Shown here in pieces: positions 1 through 7,454 of a stretch of DNA of 64,000 nucleotides. Location of the stretch: NCBI GenBank assembly GCA_964517605.1, contig CAZFCE010000013.1:62001-126000 (forward strand). Direction: 5' to 3'. A program made the translations under genes and the position numbers. Position 1 is the first letter of the stretch, and each line of letters starts with the position of its first letter. The notes under the pieces are model-generated. The model saw only the letters and a list, made by a program, of their open reading frames with translations, had not been told where the DNA came from and made no database searches. The stretch comes from J095 sp964517605. Its GTDB lineage: Bacteria; Chloroflexota; Anaerolineae; 4572-78; J111.

Positions 1-1
1 C

Positions 2-160
2 GGCAACGTAAAATTCGAGCCGCCGGGCGGCATCGAAACCACCGCCTGGGTAATTCATCTGGCCGATACGCAGGGCAACCGGCTATCGGCGGATGTGCCG
101 TTTAACACCAGCCAGGCGGATAAACAGTGGTATTTTTTAAAGTTTCGGCGCAAGTATTAA
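2..160 (+). CDS. C-terminal end of an unidentified protein (partial)
   Basis: The frame is open from base 2 to a TAA at 158-160 and gives 52 residues, ending in WYFLKFRRKY. The visible part contains a GGIETTAWVIHLADTQG stretch that could be a beta-sandwich segment of an extracellular or carbohydrate-binding protein, but nothing decisive is left. The start lies outside the window. A short hairpin follows the stop. No function is assigned. Confidence 0.55.
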   Translation, partial: GNVKFEPPGGIETTAWVIHLADTQGNRLSADVPFNTSQADKQWYFLKFRRKY

Positions 161-177
161 CCCGGCTTAAATTACGG

Positions 178-197
178 CCATAAGCATTTGCTTATGG
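178..197 (+). terminator. Hairpin downstream of the partial gene
   Basis: Perfect 8-bp inverted repeat CCATAAGC-ATTT-GCTTATGG, 18 bp after the stop. The downstream tract (CTTATCTTGG) is only weakly T-rich, so it may be a weak terminator or just an mRNA 3'-end hairpin. Confidence 0.45.
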
Positions 198-217
198 CTT
201 ATCTTGGTATAAACTTA

Positions 218-308
218 GGTTGGAGTTAGGCAGCTTGCTGATGAGTGACCCTGTTGGCGTAAAAAACGCTCTCCGTTTCCCCATTTAGCCAGAACCGTAA
301 CTCCAACC
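218..308 (+). promoter_or_regulatory. Long inverted repeat, possible structured leader of the LysR gene
   Basis: A perfect 11-bp inverted repeat, GGTTGGAGTTA at 218-228 and TAACTCCAACC at 298-308, encloses 69 nt. The interior holds small hairpins such as CAGC-TT-GCTG. A TATAAA hexamer at 208-213 could be a -10 element just upstream. If transcribed, the repeat would close a multi-stem domain in front of the LysR-type gene. No known riboswitch class was recognised. Confidence 0.35.
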
Positions 309-328
309 CTTGTAAACAGCCTGGCCGG

Positions 329-349
329 TTTATCAACAAAACTGATAAA
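329..349 (+). promoter_or_regulatory. Inverted repeat next to the LysR start, possible operator
   Basis: TTTATCA-N7-TGATAAA lies 5 bp before the ATG at 355. It contains the T-N11-A layout typical of LysR-type boxes, so autoregulation is plausible. There is no Shine-Dalgarno sequence before this ATG. Confidence 0.4.
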
Positions 350-354
350 TTAAT

Positions 355-1332
355 ATGCTAAACCTCTATCAGCTTCACATTTTTGAAACGGTTGCCCAGG
401 AAGGCAGTTTTAGCCGGGCGGCGGAACAACTCTACCTGACCCAGCCGGCGGTTAGCCAGCACATCCAAACCCTTGAGGCCAATCTGGGCGTGCAATTATT
501 CCGGCGGGGGCGGCGGGGCATCAAACTCACCTCTTCCGGCGAAATTCTCATTGATTACACCCGCTGCCTGCTGCGCCTGGCCGAAGAAACGCGCCAGGCC
601 GTAACCCAGGTTGACCAGCTTAACCAGCCGCAGCAGGTTAACATTGGGGCCAGCCCCGGCGTGGGAATTTACCTATTGCCCAACTGGATTCGCTCGTTTT
701 ACCACCGTCACCCTAACCTTACCGTTACGCTAAAAACGGCCCCCACCCCGGCGATTATTGAGGCCATCCTCACCAACGAGATAAAGTTTGGCATTGTTGA
801 AGGCGAACTCCACAACCAACCGCTCGATTGGGTGCCGCTGTGGGAGGAAGAAATTGTAATTGTGGTGGCGGCCAACCATCCCTGGCAACCCCAAAAAACT
901 GTGGATACCGCCGCCCTGAACCGGCAAAATTTTGTAGTGCGCGAGAAAGGCAGCCTTACCCGCGCCTGGGAAGAAAAAACGCTGGCCGACAACGGCATTT
1001 CGCCCCAAATCATCGCCGAGTTCGACTCGCCGGCGGCCATTAAGCAGGCGGTAGCTTCGGGGTTGGGGGTGGCGCTGCTGCCCCGCTTTGTGGTGCAAGC
1101 CGATGCCAACCTGCACACGCTCCGGCTTTCTACCGGGCTACTGGTGCGCACGCTCAAACTTGTTTGGGGCAAAGACAGCCTGGCCAACCAGGCGGTGCAA
1201 GCCTTTATCAGCCACCTGTCCAACGAATTTCCGCATTTGCCGCTGCAAATTCTGGATGATGCCGGCGAACTGACGCTGCTTAACCGAATGCAAAAAGTTC
1301 GGGTTGAAGGCAGCCCTGCAACCTCCGCATAA
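355..1332 (+). CDS. LysR-family transcriptional regulator
   Basis: A 325-residue protein with the usual LysR layout. Residues 1-60 are the winged helix-turn-helix (LHIFETVAQEGSFSRAAEQLYLTQPAVSQHI), followed by a linker helix and a periplasmic-binding-protein-like effector domain at about 88-295. In the family such proteins bind DNA as tetramers and respond to a small molecule; the CbbR/CysB-like branch is the closest general match by eye, but the effector cannot be named. The next gene starts 11 bp after the stop, so the two may be cotranscribed. LysR regulators usually control a divergent neighbour, which is not seen here. An inverted repeat overlaps the start region. Confidence 0.93.
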   Translation: MLNLYQLHIFETVAQEGSFSRAAEQLYLTQPAVSQHIQTLEANLGVQLFRRGRRGIKLTSSGEILIDYTRCLLRLAEETRQAVTQVDQLNQPQQVNIGASPGVGIYLLPNWIRSFYHRHPNLTVTLKTAPTPAIIEAILTNEIKFGIVEGELHNQPLDWVPLWEEEIVIVVAANHPWQPQKTVDTAALNRQNFVVREKGSLTRAWEEKTLADNGISPQIIAEFDSPAAIKQAVASGLGVALLPRFVVQADANLHTLRLSTGLLVRTLKLVWGKDSLANQAVQAFISHLSNEFPHLPLQILDDAGELTLLNRMQKVRVEGSPATSA

Positions 1333-1343
1333 CCGGCAATTCA

Positions 1344-1979
1344 ATGGCCGCCCCCACTCAGGTATCAACCCGGCAAATTGAAATCGAGTTAAAAAAGCGG
1401 GTAGCCGGCTACCCGCCCGTTGCCTGGGGCCGTAAACAGGCTGATGCCTGGGACCGGCAAACCAACTTTATTTACCACGTTTTGCCGTGGGCCGAGTTGC
1501 AGGCGCATTTGGCCGGGCTGGAAAAACCCGTAGCCGATTACGCCATTCACCGCTGGTTTAATTTTTGGTCGGCTTACGCCGTGGAGAAAATATTTTGCGC
1601 GTTGCCGGGGGTAGAGCCGCACCTCACGCCCCGCGACCGGCTGGTGGATTTTGCGTTACACGGCATTAAGTTTGATCACAAAACCAGCGTTTTCCCACAA
1701 AAATACGATCAATCCGCCCGTTTTGCCTGGCAAAATAAAGCCCACCTGATTACCTGGCTGTACCACAACCAAAGCCGGGAGCAGCGTTACCACACCGCCA
1801 ACCGGCTGTTTATCATTTTATATGCAAAAAACGGCCATCACTGGGAGTTGCGGGCCGAAATTGAGGCGCTGCAACAGGTGATTGAGCGGTATGTGGCCAA
1901 ATTTAACCCGGCCCAACTGACCACCGTCAATCTTGCGCCGCAGCCGGCGCTGGCGGATTTAATTTGGTATGTGCAATAA
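1344..1979 (+). CDS. Uncharacterised protein with a possible PD-(D/E)XK nuclease-like core
   Basis: I do not recognise this 211-residue protein. It has no signal peptide or membrane segment. Residues 101-118 read VDFALHGIKFDHKTSVFP, in which Asp102, Asp111 and Lys113 fit the spacing of a PD-(D/E)XK metal-dependent nuclease site (acidic residue, beta-strand, then D-x-K). The helix around Glu81 could supply the further acidic residue often found in this fold. It follows the LysR gene by 11 bp and converges on a DNA methyltransferase whose stop is 17 bp away. That arrangement raises the idea of a type II restriction-modification-like pair. The nuclease call is inference from one motif. No clear ribosome-binding site precedes the ATG. 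Confidence 0.6.
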   Translation: MAAPTQVSTRQIEIELKKRVAGYPPVAWGRKQADAWDRQTNFIYHVLPWAELQAHLAGLEKPVADYAIHRWFNFWSAYAVEKIFCALPGVEPHLTPRDRLVDFALHGIKFDHKTSVFPQKYDQSARFAWQNKAHLITWLYHNQSREQRYHTANRLFIILYAKNGHHWELRAEIEALQQVIERYVAKFNPAQLTTVNLAPQPALADLIWYVQ

Positions 1980-1996
1980 CGGGGTAAAAATCAGAA

Positions 1997-2833
1997 TCAA
2001 GGGCGAGGAGCGCGTTTGGGCTTAAAAAACACCATCACGTATTCGTGCTTAAAAATGTAGTAGCCCCCGGCCAACGCGCGATACCGCCACAGGTTGGCCG
2101 TTTTGCCTTTGCCCTTTTCATTGCCTTCGATGTTTTTTACAATGATGGCTTTGGTTTTAAAGCCAACCCGGTTCATTCGCTCCATGCACCAAAACCCCAG
2201 CGGCGCTAACTCGCCGTTTTCGTATTTATCGCCGATAACCAGCGCAGCAAAACGGCCGGGAGCCAGCAACTCAAACCCGTGGCGGGCCACCAGTTCAAAC
2301 CCGTCCAGAAAAGCGGCGGTGGTAGGCGCGTTAGAAAGGTCATCGGCCTGCGCAGAAAATTTGATGATGTCGGCGTAGGGCGGGTGCAGCATCAACAGGT
2401 GAGCGTGACCGGCCCCCATAGCGTGCAGCGCGGTGGACGCTTGCGCCACAATCTCCGGGCTGGCGCTGTTGCCCTGGATCAACTGAATCCGGGCATTGAG
2501 CAGCGCGGGGTCAATTTTGCCGCGCACGTAATCCACCAAATCGGCTTTTAACTCCACGCCCAAGCAACGGCGCTCCAGCCGGGCCGCCTCAATGGCGCTG
2601 GTGCCGGAACCCAAAAACAAATCCAGCACAATTTCATCCTTTTTGGTATAGCGGGTAAAAATCTGGGTGGCAATCTGGGGGATGAAGTTGCCGTGATAAT
2701 CCAGCTTGTGGCCATCGCCGCTGGCCCGGCTTTCGTACAACCAGAGCGAATCGGTTTTTACCTCCGGGTAATCGCGCCAGCGGGCCAGGTCAATATCGCT
2801 CCAGGGTTTGGTTTGAGGGGTGTCGTCGGTCAT
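1997..2833 (-). CDS. DNA N4/N6 methyltransferase (DNA methylase family)
   Basis: A 278-residue SAM-dependent methyltransferase. Motif I is DLFLGSGTSA at residues 71-80, with the motif X region just before it (LDYHGNFIPQIATQIF). The catalytic motif IV is HPPY at 150-153 in LLMLHPPYADI. Amino-DNA methylases normally have (S/N/D)PP(Y/F), so the His in the first position is unusual. The order X-I-IV resembles the alpha/gamma classes. It is convergent with the possible nuclease gene and divergent from glycerate kinase. A TATAAT hexamer lies 7 bp before the ATG, implying a leaderless or nearly leaderless transcript. Methylation of DNA is the likely activity; whether it is solitary or part of a restriction system is open. 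Confidence 0.85.
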   Translation of the reverse strand: MTDDTPQTKPWSDIDLARWRDYPEVKTDSLWLYESRASGDGHKLDYHGNFIPQIATQIFTRYTKKDEIVLDLFLGSGTSAIEAARLERRCLGVELKADLVDYVRGKIDPALLNARIQLIQGNSASPEIVAQASTALHAMGAGHAHLLMLHPPYADIIKFSAQADDLSNAPTTAAFLDGFELVARHGFELLAPGRFAALVIGDKYENGELAPLGFWCMERMNRVGFKTKAIIVKNIEGNEKGKGKTANLWRYRALAGGYYIFKHEYVMVFFKPKRAPRP

Positions 2834-2840
2834 AAACCGG

Positions 2841-2846
2841 ATTATA
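2841..2846 (-). promoter_or_regulatory. -10 element of the DNA methyltransferase gene
   Basis: TATAAT on the minus strand, 7 bp upstream of the ATG at 2833. No good -35 hexamer is seen at 16-18 bp. Transcription would start at or next to the initiation codon, which suggests a leaderless mRNA. Confidence 0.4.
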
Positions 2847-2929
2847 ACGCAAGCCGGCTATTTGAAAAAGTTGCGCCCAAACCGCCGTTGGATTATGCTT
2901 TAAACAAATTTTTCTCGGAGGAAGTGTTG

Positions 2930-4177
2930 ATGCCAACCATTACCGCAGATGCCCGCGCCATTGTTCAACAGGCCATTGAGGCCGTGCTGCCCGAAGCGGC
3001 GGTTAAAAAGCAGTTGCAGGCCCTCACCCCGCCCGACAATGTGATTTTAGTGGCCATTGGCAAAGCCGCGTGGCGCATGGCGCAGGCCGCTCAGTCCGAA
3101 TGGGGCCGCCGGATTTCGCGCGGCATTGTTATTACCAAGTACCATCACGCCCAGGGCCAGATTGCCGGGCTTGAAATTTTTGAGGCCGGCCATCCCCTGC
3201 CCGATGAAAACGGGCTGGCGGCCACTCGCCGCGCTCTGGACATCACCGCCAACCTCACCGCCCGCGACACGGTGTTATTTTTGGTGTCGGGCGGCGGGTC
3301 GGCCCTGTTTGAGGCGCTGGTTGAGGGCGTTAGCCTGGCCGACCTGACCAATGTAACCCGCCAACTGCTCAATTGCAGCGCCAATATTGTAGAAATCAAC
3401 ACTATGCGCAAACGGCTGTCAACCGTAAAAGGCGGGCGCTTTGCCCAACACGTGGCTCCGGCGCGAGTGCTGGCGCTGGTGCTATCGGACGTGCTGGGCG
3501 ACCGGCTTGACAGTATCGCCTCCGGCCCGGCCTACCCCGATGCCACCACCCCCGCCGACGCCCAGGCCATTGCGGCTCGGTATCAGCTTGATTTGCCGCC
3601 GGCGGTATGCGCGGCGCTGGAACGCGACACGCCCAAATCGCTGAATAATGTAGACACGTTTATTATTGGCAGCGTGCGCGTGGCCGCCGAAGCCGCCGCC
3701 ACCGCCGCGCAAAAGCTGGGGTACGCGCCCCTTATCCTCACCACCACGCTCGATGGCGAAGCGCGCGAGGCGGGCCGGTTTTTGGCAGCCATTGCCCGCG
3801 AGGTGATGGCCAGCAACCAGCCGGCGCCTCGGCCCGCCGCTATTGTGCTGGGCGGTGAAACGGTGGTCAATGTTAAAGGCAACGGGCTGGGCGGGCGCAA
3901 CCAGGAGTTGGCGCTGGCGGCGGCGCTGGCAATTGAGGGGCTGGACAACGTGGCGATTGCATCGGTGGGCACCGACGGCACCGACGGCCCCACCGATGCC
4001 GCCGGCGGCGTGGTTGATGGCGGCACGGTGGCCCGGTTGCGCGCCGGCGGCGGCCATCCGCGCCAACTGCTGGACAACAACGATGCCTACCACGCCCTGG
4101 CTATCAGCGGCGATTTGCTCATTACCGGGCCAACCGGCACCAATGTAAATGATATTTCGCTGGCGCTGATCAGGTAA
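2930..4177 (+). CDS. Glycerate 2-kinase (MOFRL family)
   Basis: Phosphorylates D-glycerate with ATP to 2-phosphoglycerate, feeding C2/C3 acids into glycolysis. The 415-residue protein starts at the ATG at 2930, which has a GGAGG 8 bp upstream; the open frame extends further back only over the intergenic region. The N-terminal DUF4147 domain carries the glycine-rich loop SGGGS at about 121-125 and the INTMRKRLSTVKGGR block. The C-terminal MOFRL domain has GGRNQELALAAAL, GTDGTDGPTDAAGG and GPTGTNVNDISLALI. Length and motifs fit the GckA/TtuD group. It is divergent from the methyltransferase with no obvious functional link. The downstream dihydroxyacetone locus, 44 kb away, is another three-carbon kinase system. 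Confidence 0.93.
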   Translation: MPTITADARAIVQQAIEAVLPEAAVKKQLQALTPPDNVILVAIGKAAWRMAQAAQSEWGRRISRGIVITKYHHAQGQIAGLEIFEAGHPLPDENGLAATRRALDITANLTARDTVLFLVSGGGSALFEALVEGVSLADLTNVTRQLLNCSANIVEINTMRKRLSTVKGGRFAQHVAPARVLALVLSDVLGDRLDSIASGPAYPDATTPADAQAIAARYQLDLPPAVCAALERDTPKSLNNVDTFIIGSVRVAAEAAATAAQKLGYAPLILTTTLDGEAREAGRFLAAIAREVMASNQPAPRPAAIVLGGETVVNVKGNGLGGRNQELALAAALAIEGLDNVAIASVGTDGTDGPTDAAGGVVDGGTVARLRAGGGHPRQLLDNNDAYHALAISGDLLITGPTGTNVNDISLALIR

Positions 4178-4343
4178 TTCTCCCGGTTTTGCCGCGATCA
4201 ATTGGCCATCAATTCTGTTAAGAAAATTTTGCAAAAATCAGGGGCAGGAGTAACATGCCGCGTGTTGATGCGACGGGGCACACCATTGAAAGGACAATGA
4301 TATATTGGTGTATGTTGCAAAAAACTAATAAGGAGCAACGCTT

Positions 4344-4580
4344 TTGTTTATGGATATTTTGCCACTGAGGCACCGCATCTCTACCACGCTGATCAGCTTT
4401 GTTGCCCGTTTCTCTGAGCCAGACTGGGACGCCGCTCCGCCCCGCGCTACGGATACTCTACAGCAAGAAATTTGCCAACTGGAACAAGCCTTGGTTGAAT
4501 TTGCTACCCGCCCCAGCCGTGTTGTCAGAGCGCCCAAACCCTTAACCGAACAACAAAAAATAATTGATCTCGCCGGTTAG
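4344..4580 (+). CDS. Small uncharacterised protein
   Basis: A 78-residue reading frame (77 if the ATG at 4350 is used). AGGAG at 4331-4335 is 8 bp from a TTG at 4344 and 14 bp from the ATG, so the TTG is slightly favoured. The product is soluble, with a Glu/Gln-rich helix (QQEICQLEQALVEFAT) and a basic patch PSRVVRAPKP. No family is recognised. A strong terminator follows 28 bp after the stop, which supports it being a real transcription unit. The 166-bp gap before it holds nothing convincing apart from an overlapping 38-codon frame that I rejected. Confidence 0.5.
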   Translation: MFMDILPLRHRISTTLISFVARFSEPDWDAAPPRATDTLQQEICQLEQALVEFATRPSRVVRAPKPLTEQQKIIDLAG

Positions 4581-4608
4581 ACCGCTACAACTCCAAACCA
4601 AAAAAATA

Positions 4609-4650
4609 AACAAGCCCGCCTAAAACTAAAGGCGGGCTTGTTGCTTTTTT
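4609..4650. terminator. Bidirectional Rho-independent terminator
   Basis: A 12-bp perfect stem (AACAAGCCCGCC / GGCGGGCTTGTT) with a 10-nt loop. It has a T run on the plus strand (4645-4650) and an A-rich flank on the other side that gives a U tract for minus-strand transcripts. It separates the small plus-strand gene from the converging response regulator. Confidence 0.88.
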
Positions 4651-4666
4651 CACCGCAAGGCCGGGT

Positions 4667-5392
4667 TTACCTGGCCGAGATAGTGTACCCCCGGCGCGGA
4701 ATGGTTACAATCACCGCTGGGTGGGCCGGGTCAACCTCAATTTTCTCCCGAATGTTTTTAATGTGCATCCGCACCAAATCCGGGCTGCCGGACTCCGAGG
4801 GGTAATCCCAAACTTCTTGCAGCAGCCGACTGCTGTTAAACACCTCGTCGGCGTGAGTCATCAAATGGTACAGCAGGTCAAACTCCACCGGGGTAAGGGT
4901 GGCCTCTTTTTTGCTGGTGTGAATGTGGTAATTTTGGCGATCCAGCACCAAATCATTCACCCGGATAAAATTGCCAAGCTGTGGCGCGGTATAAGGCAAT
5001 ACCCGGCGCAAAATGGCCTCAATTCTAAGTTGAAGTTCCTCCAGGTTAAAGGGTTTGGTTAAATAATCGTCGGCGCCGGCTTTAAACCCGGCCAATCTAT
5101 CTTCGGTGCGGGCCATGGCCGTTAAAAACAGAATGGGAATATCGGCCAGCACCGAATCGGCCCGGAGTTTGCGGCAGGTTTCCAGCCCGTCAATGCCGGG
5201 CATGGCCACATCAAGCACCACCAAACTGGGCCGGTGCATTCGGGCTTCTTTAATGGCGGCAAGGCCGCTGTACACCACCGAAACCTGATAATTCCGCCGC
5301 AAGGTAGCCTCAATAGATTTGGCTACTTCCTGGTCATCATCAACCACCAGAATCCGCGGCGCGTTTTCATTTTTTTCAACACGACTCGCCAT
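4667..5392 (-). CDS. OmpR/PhoB-type response regulator
   Basis: A 241-residue two-domain regulator. The receiver domain (about 13-130) has the acidic pocket DDD at 18-20, the phosphoacceptor Asp61 in LVVLDVAMPG, and Lys113 in LTKPF. The C-terminal winged helix (about 140-240) ends in VRMHIKNIREKI...TIPRRGYTIS, typical of OmpR/PhoB DNA-binding domains. The start has AAGG 7 bp upstream. No histidine kinase gene is adjacent, so it is an orphan here and its signal is unknown. It is divergent from the LON-domain gene across 256 bp. Confidence 0.92.
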   Translation of the reverse strand: MASRVEKNENAPRILVVDDDQEVAKSIEATLRRNYQVSVVYSGLAAIKEARMHRPSLVVLDVAMPGIDGLETCRKLRADSVLADIPILFLTAMARTEDRLAGFKAGADDYLTKPFNLEELQLRIEAILRRVLPYTAPQLGNFIRVNDLVLDRQNYHIHTSKKEATLTPVEFDLLYHLMTHADEVFNSSRLLQEVWDYPSESGSPDLVRMHIKNIREKIEVDPAHPAVIVTIPRRGYTISAR

Positions 5393-5648
5393 AGGTGCGC
5401 CTTATTTTATTTTGAACATCGGAAGCAAAAACCATTATAGCACAAGCCTGAACCTAAGCCAACCGGAGCGAACTGCAACAAATAAGGCCCATCAACGTAA
5501 AGAATAATGTCGGTATGGCTACCAGAAACGGTCAATTTTGGCAAAAAATTAACTTATTTTTAATTTAGGCATAGTATTATCCAAAGGAAATAAATTAGTA
5601 AAAATTCTTTTTAAAAAATCGAAGTCAGTTTTTAGGCAGTTTGCAAGA

Positions 5649-6353
5649 ATGTTACATCACGGCGTGCAAATTCCAATATTTCCATTGAATACCGTTCTTT
5701 TTCCGGGGATGCTGTTGCCCCTGCATATTTTTGAAGAACGGTACAAAATTATGATTAATCGCTGCCTGGCCGACGATAACACGTTTGGCATTGTGCTGGC
5801 CAAAAACAAACAGGCCGTAGAACCCAACGTGGCCAACATTTTTGCCGATGATATTTACCCGGTAGGCACCACCGCCTACATTAGCGCCGTTGAACGGCTG
5901 GCCGATAACCGGATGAATTTAATTACCATTGGCCGGGAACGGTTTACCATAAAAAATATAAGGCCCAGCCAGGATGATTACCTGGTTGGCGAAGTAGACC
6001 CGCTGCCAATCACCAATCAGAGCGATGAGCCGGTAGTAAAAACAATGTACGCCCGGCTAAAACCCATGATCGAGCAGTATATTCAACGGCTGGCCACCGC
6101 TGCCGGCGAAAGTTTTTCCGGGGCCAACCTGCCCAGCGACCCCGAAGCGCTGGCTTATTTGGCCGGCATGGCGGTGCAAGGCCCACTAACCGACAAACAA
6201 CACCTGCTGGCGATCAATTCGCTCAGCCAATTAGTTACCAGTACCGCCAATGTTTTGGATAGAGAAAACAAAATTTTGGCCTATATGCTAAAGGCACACC
6301 ATGCCCACCAACAAATAAAAAGATTACCGTTTGTAGATTATTCACTCAATTAA
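5649..6353 (+). CDS. LON substrate-binding-domain protein
   Basis: A 234-residue protein that consists of the N-terminal substrate-recognition domain of Lon protease without the AAA+ or peptidase parts. The signature is IPIFPLNTVLFPGMLLPLHIFEERYKIM at residues 8-35, followed by the FGIVL strand and the helical second half. Such stand-alone LON proteins are widespread and are thought to bind unfolded or specific partner proteins, but their role is not settled. The sigma factor gene follows after 91 bp in the same direction. The upstream 256 bp is AT-rich (5520-5640), but no clear promoter hexamer pair was found. Confidence 0.9.
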   Translation: MLHHGVQIPIFPLNTVLFPGMLLPLHIFEERYKIMINRCLADDNTFGIVLAKNKQAVEPNVANIFADDIYPVGTTAYISAVERLADNRMNLITIGRERFTIKNIRPSQDDYLVGEVDPLPITNQSDEPVVKTMYARLKPMIEQYIQRLATAAGESFSGANLPSDPEALAYLAGMAVQGPLTDKQHLLAINSLSQLVTSTANVLDRENKILAYMLKAHHAHQQIKRLPFVDYSLN

Positions 6354-6444
6354 CCCGACTGCCACAAACAGGTTAATTGGGTTAGCAGTTACGATCATTG
6401 ACCGTGAGAAGAGGGATAGGATTAAAAACAAGGTGAGGAAAACT

Positions 6445-7368
6445 ATGGCAACAACTTGGGCACCCGATGAAGCACTATTCAGATTAAGCATTGCAAACCT
6501 TGCAGCAACAGCCCCGGTTTCTCCAAAAGAAGAAAAACGCCTGATTAATGTAATGGTAAAAGGCAAAGAAGCCCGAAAGCGGCTGGTAAAAGCCGACAGC
6601 CAGAACGACAAAGAACGTGAAAAGCTGGAAGCACTGGTTAGAGACGGGCAAAAAGCGCGCCGGGTATTGATTCAGGCCAATGGCCGGCTGGTCATTAGCA
6701 TTGCCAGCAAATACACCGGCCACGGCTTAAGCCTGGCCGAGCTTTCGCAGGAAGGGGTGCTGGGCCTCATCCGCGCCATTGACAAGTTTGATACCAGCAA
6801 AGGGGTGCGCCTGAGCACCTACGCCAGCTACTGGATTAGACAAAGCGTAAGCCGGGCCGTGGCCGTGCAAACCCGCGTTATTCGCCTGCCCGTACACAAA
6901 GTAGACCACCTGGGCAAAATCAGAAAAGTGATGGGCCAATTAACGCAACAGCTTGGCCGCATCCCCGAACTGGAAGAGATTGCCGCCCTTACCGGCGATG
7001 ACCCGGCCCAAATTCATGAACTGCTGCAAGACGGGCAGGAAACCCTCAGCCTGGAAGAGCCGGTGGGCGACGACGGCGCAACCCTGGCCGATTTTGTGGA
7101 AAATGATTTAACCCAGGCGTTAGAAGACCAGGTTGATTCTACCCTGCTTGAAACCGAAATCCGGCAGGCGTTGGCCGGGTTAACCGCCCGCGAAAGCCGC
7201 ATTGTGGAGTTGCGCTATGGCCTGCGCGATGGCCAGCCGCTCACCCTGCAAGATGTGGCCGAACGGTTTGGCCTAACCCGCGAGCGCATTCGACAAATTG
7301 AAAAAGAGGCGCTGGCCAAACTGCGCCGCCCGCATCACGCCAGCCGGCTGATGGGGTTTGTTAACTAA
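6445..7368 (+). CDS. Sigma-70 family RNA polymerase sigma factor (group 2-like)
   Basis: A 307-residue sigma factor with regions 2, 3 and 4. Region 2 is LSLAELSQEGVLGLIRAIDKFD followed by GVRLSTYASYWIRQSV, which binds core polymerase and the -10 element. Region 3 starts at RVIRLPVHK. Region 4 has LTLQDVAERFGLTRERIRQIEKEALAKLR, the -35-binding helix-turn-helix. Region 1.1 is absent and the protein is shorter than a primary RpoD, so it is probably an alternative or secondary sigma. The ATG at 6445 is chosen because AGGTGAGG lies 6 bp upstream; a GTG at 6433 overlaps that ribosome-binding site. A strong terminator follows. Confidence 0.92.
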   Translation: MATTWAPDEALFRLSIANLAATAPVSPKEEKRLINVMVKGKEARKRLVKADSQNDKEREKLEALVRDGQKARRVLIQANGRLVISIASKYTGHGLSLAELSQEGVLGLIRAIDKFDTSKGVRLSTYASYWIRQSVSRAVAVQTRVIRLPVHKVDHLGKIRKVMGQLTQQLGRIPELEEIAALTGDDPAQIHELLQDGQETLSLEEPVGDDGATLADFVENDLTQALEDQVDSTLLETEIRQALAGLTARESRIVELRYGLRDGQPLTLQDVAERFGLTRERIRQIEKEALAKLRRPHHASRLMGFVN

Positions 7369-7399
7369 AAAAGAAAACCGGCCCAATCAAATTTAATCA

Positions 7400-7433
7400 A
7401 AAAGTCCCGGCAAAAATTGTCGGGACTTTTTAT
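7400..7433. terminator. Rho-independent terminator after the sigma factor gene
   Basis: Stem AAAAGTCCCGGCAA / TTGTCGGGACTTTT with one G.U pair and a 3-nt AAA loop, then TTTTTAT. The A-rich left flank lets it also serve the converging minus-strand TPR gene. Confidence 0.9.
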
Positions 7434-7454
7434 TTAGTGAAGCAACATTTGTTA

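Noticed and set aside
238..245. CTGATGAG resembling a hammerhead ribozyme core
   Set aside because: No GAAA segment and no matching third stem follow, so the catalytic core is absent.
3482..4234. 250-aa reverse-strand open frame opposite the glycerate kinase gene
   Set aside because: Low-complexity Gly/Ala/Val/Gln-rich shadow of a GC-rich gene; no family motifs and no ribosome-binding site.
4255..4371. 38-codon frame with AGGAG 4 bp upstream
   Set aside because: It overlaps the better supported 78-aa frame and the peptide has no recognisable feature; kept only as a possible upstream frame.
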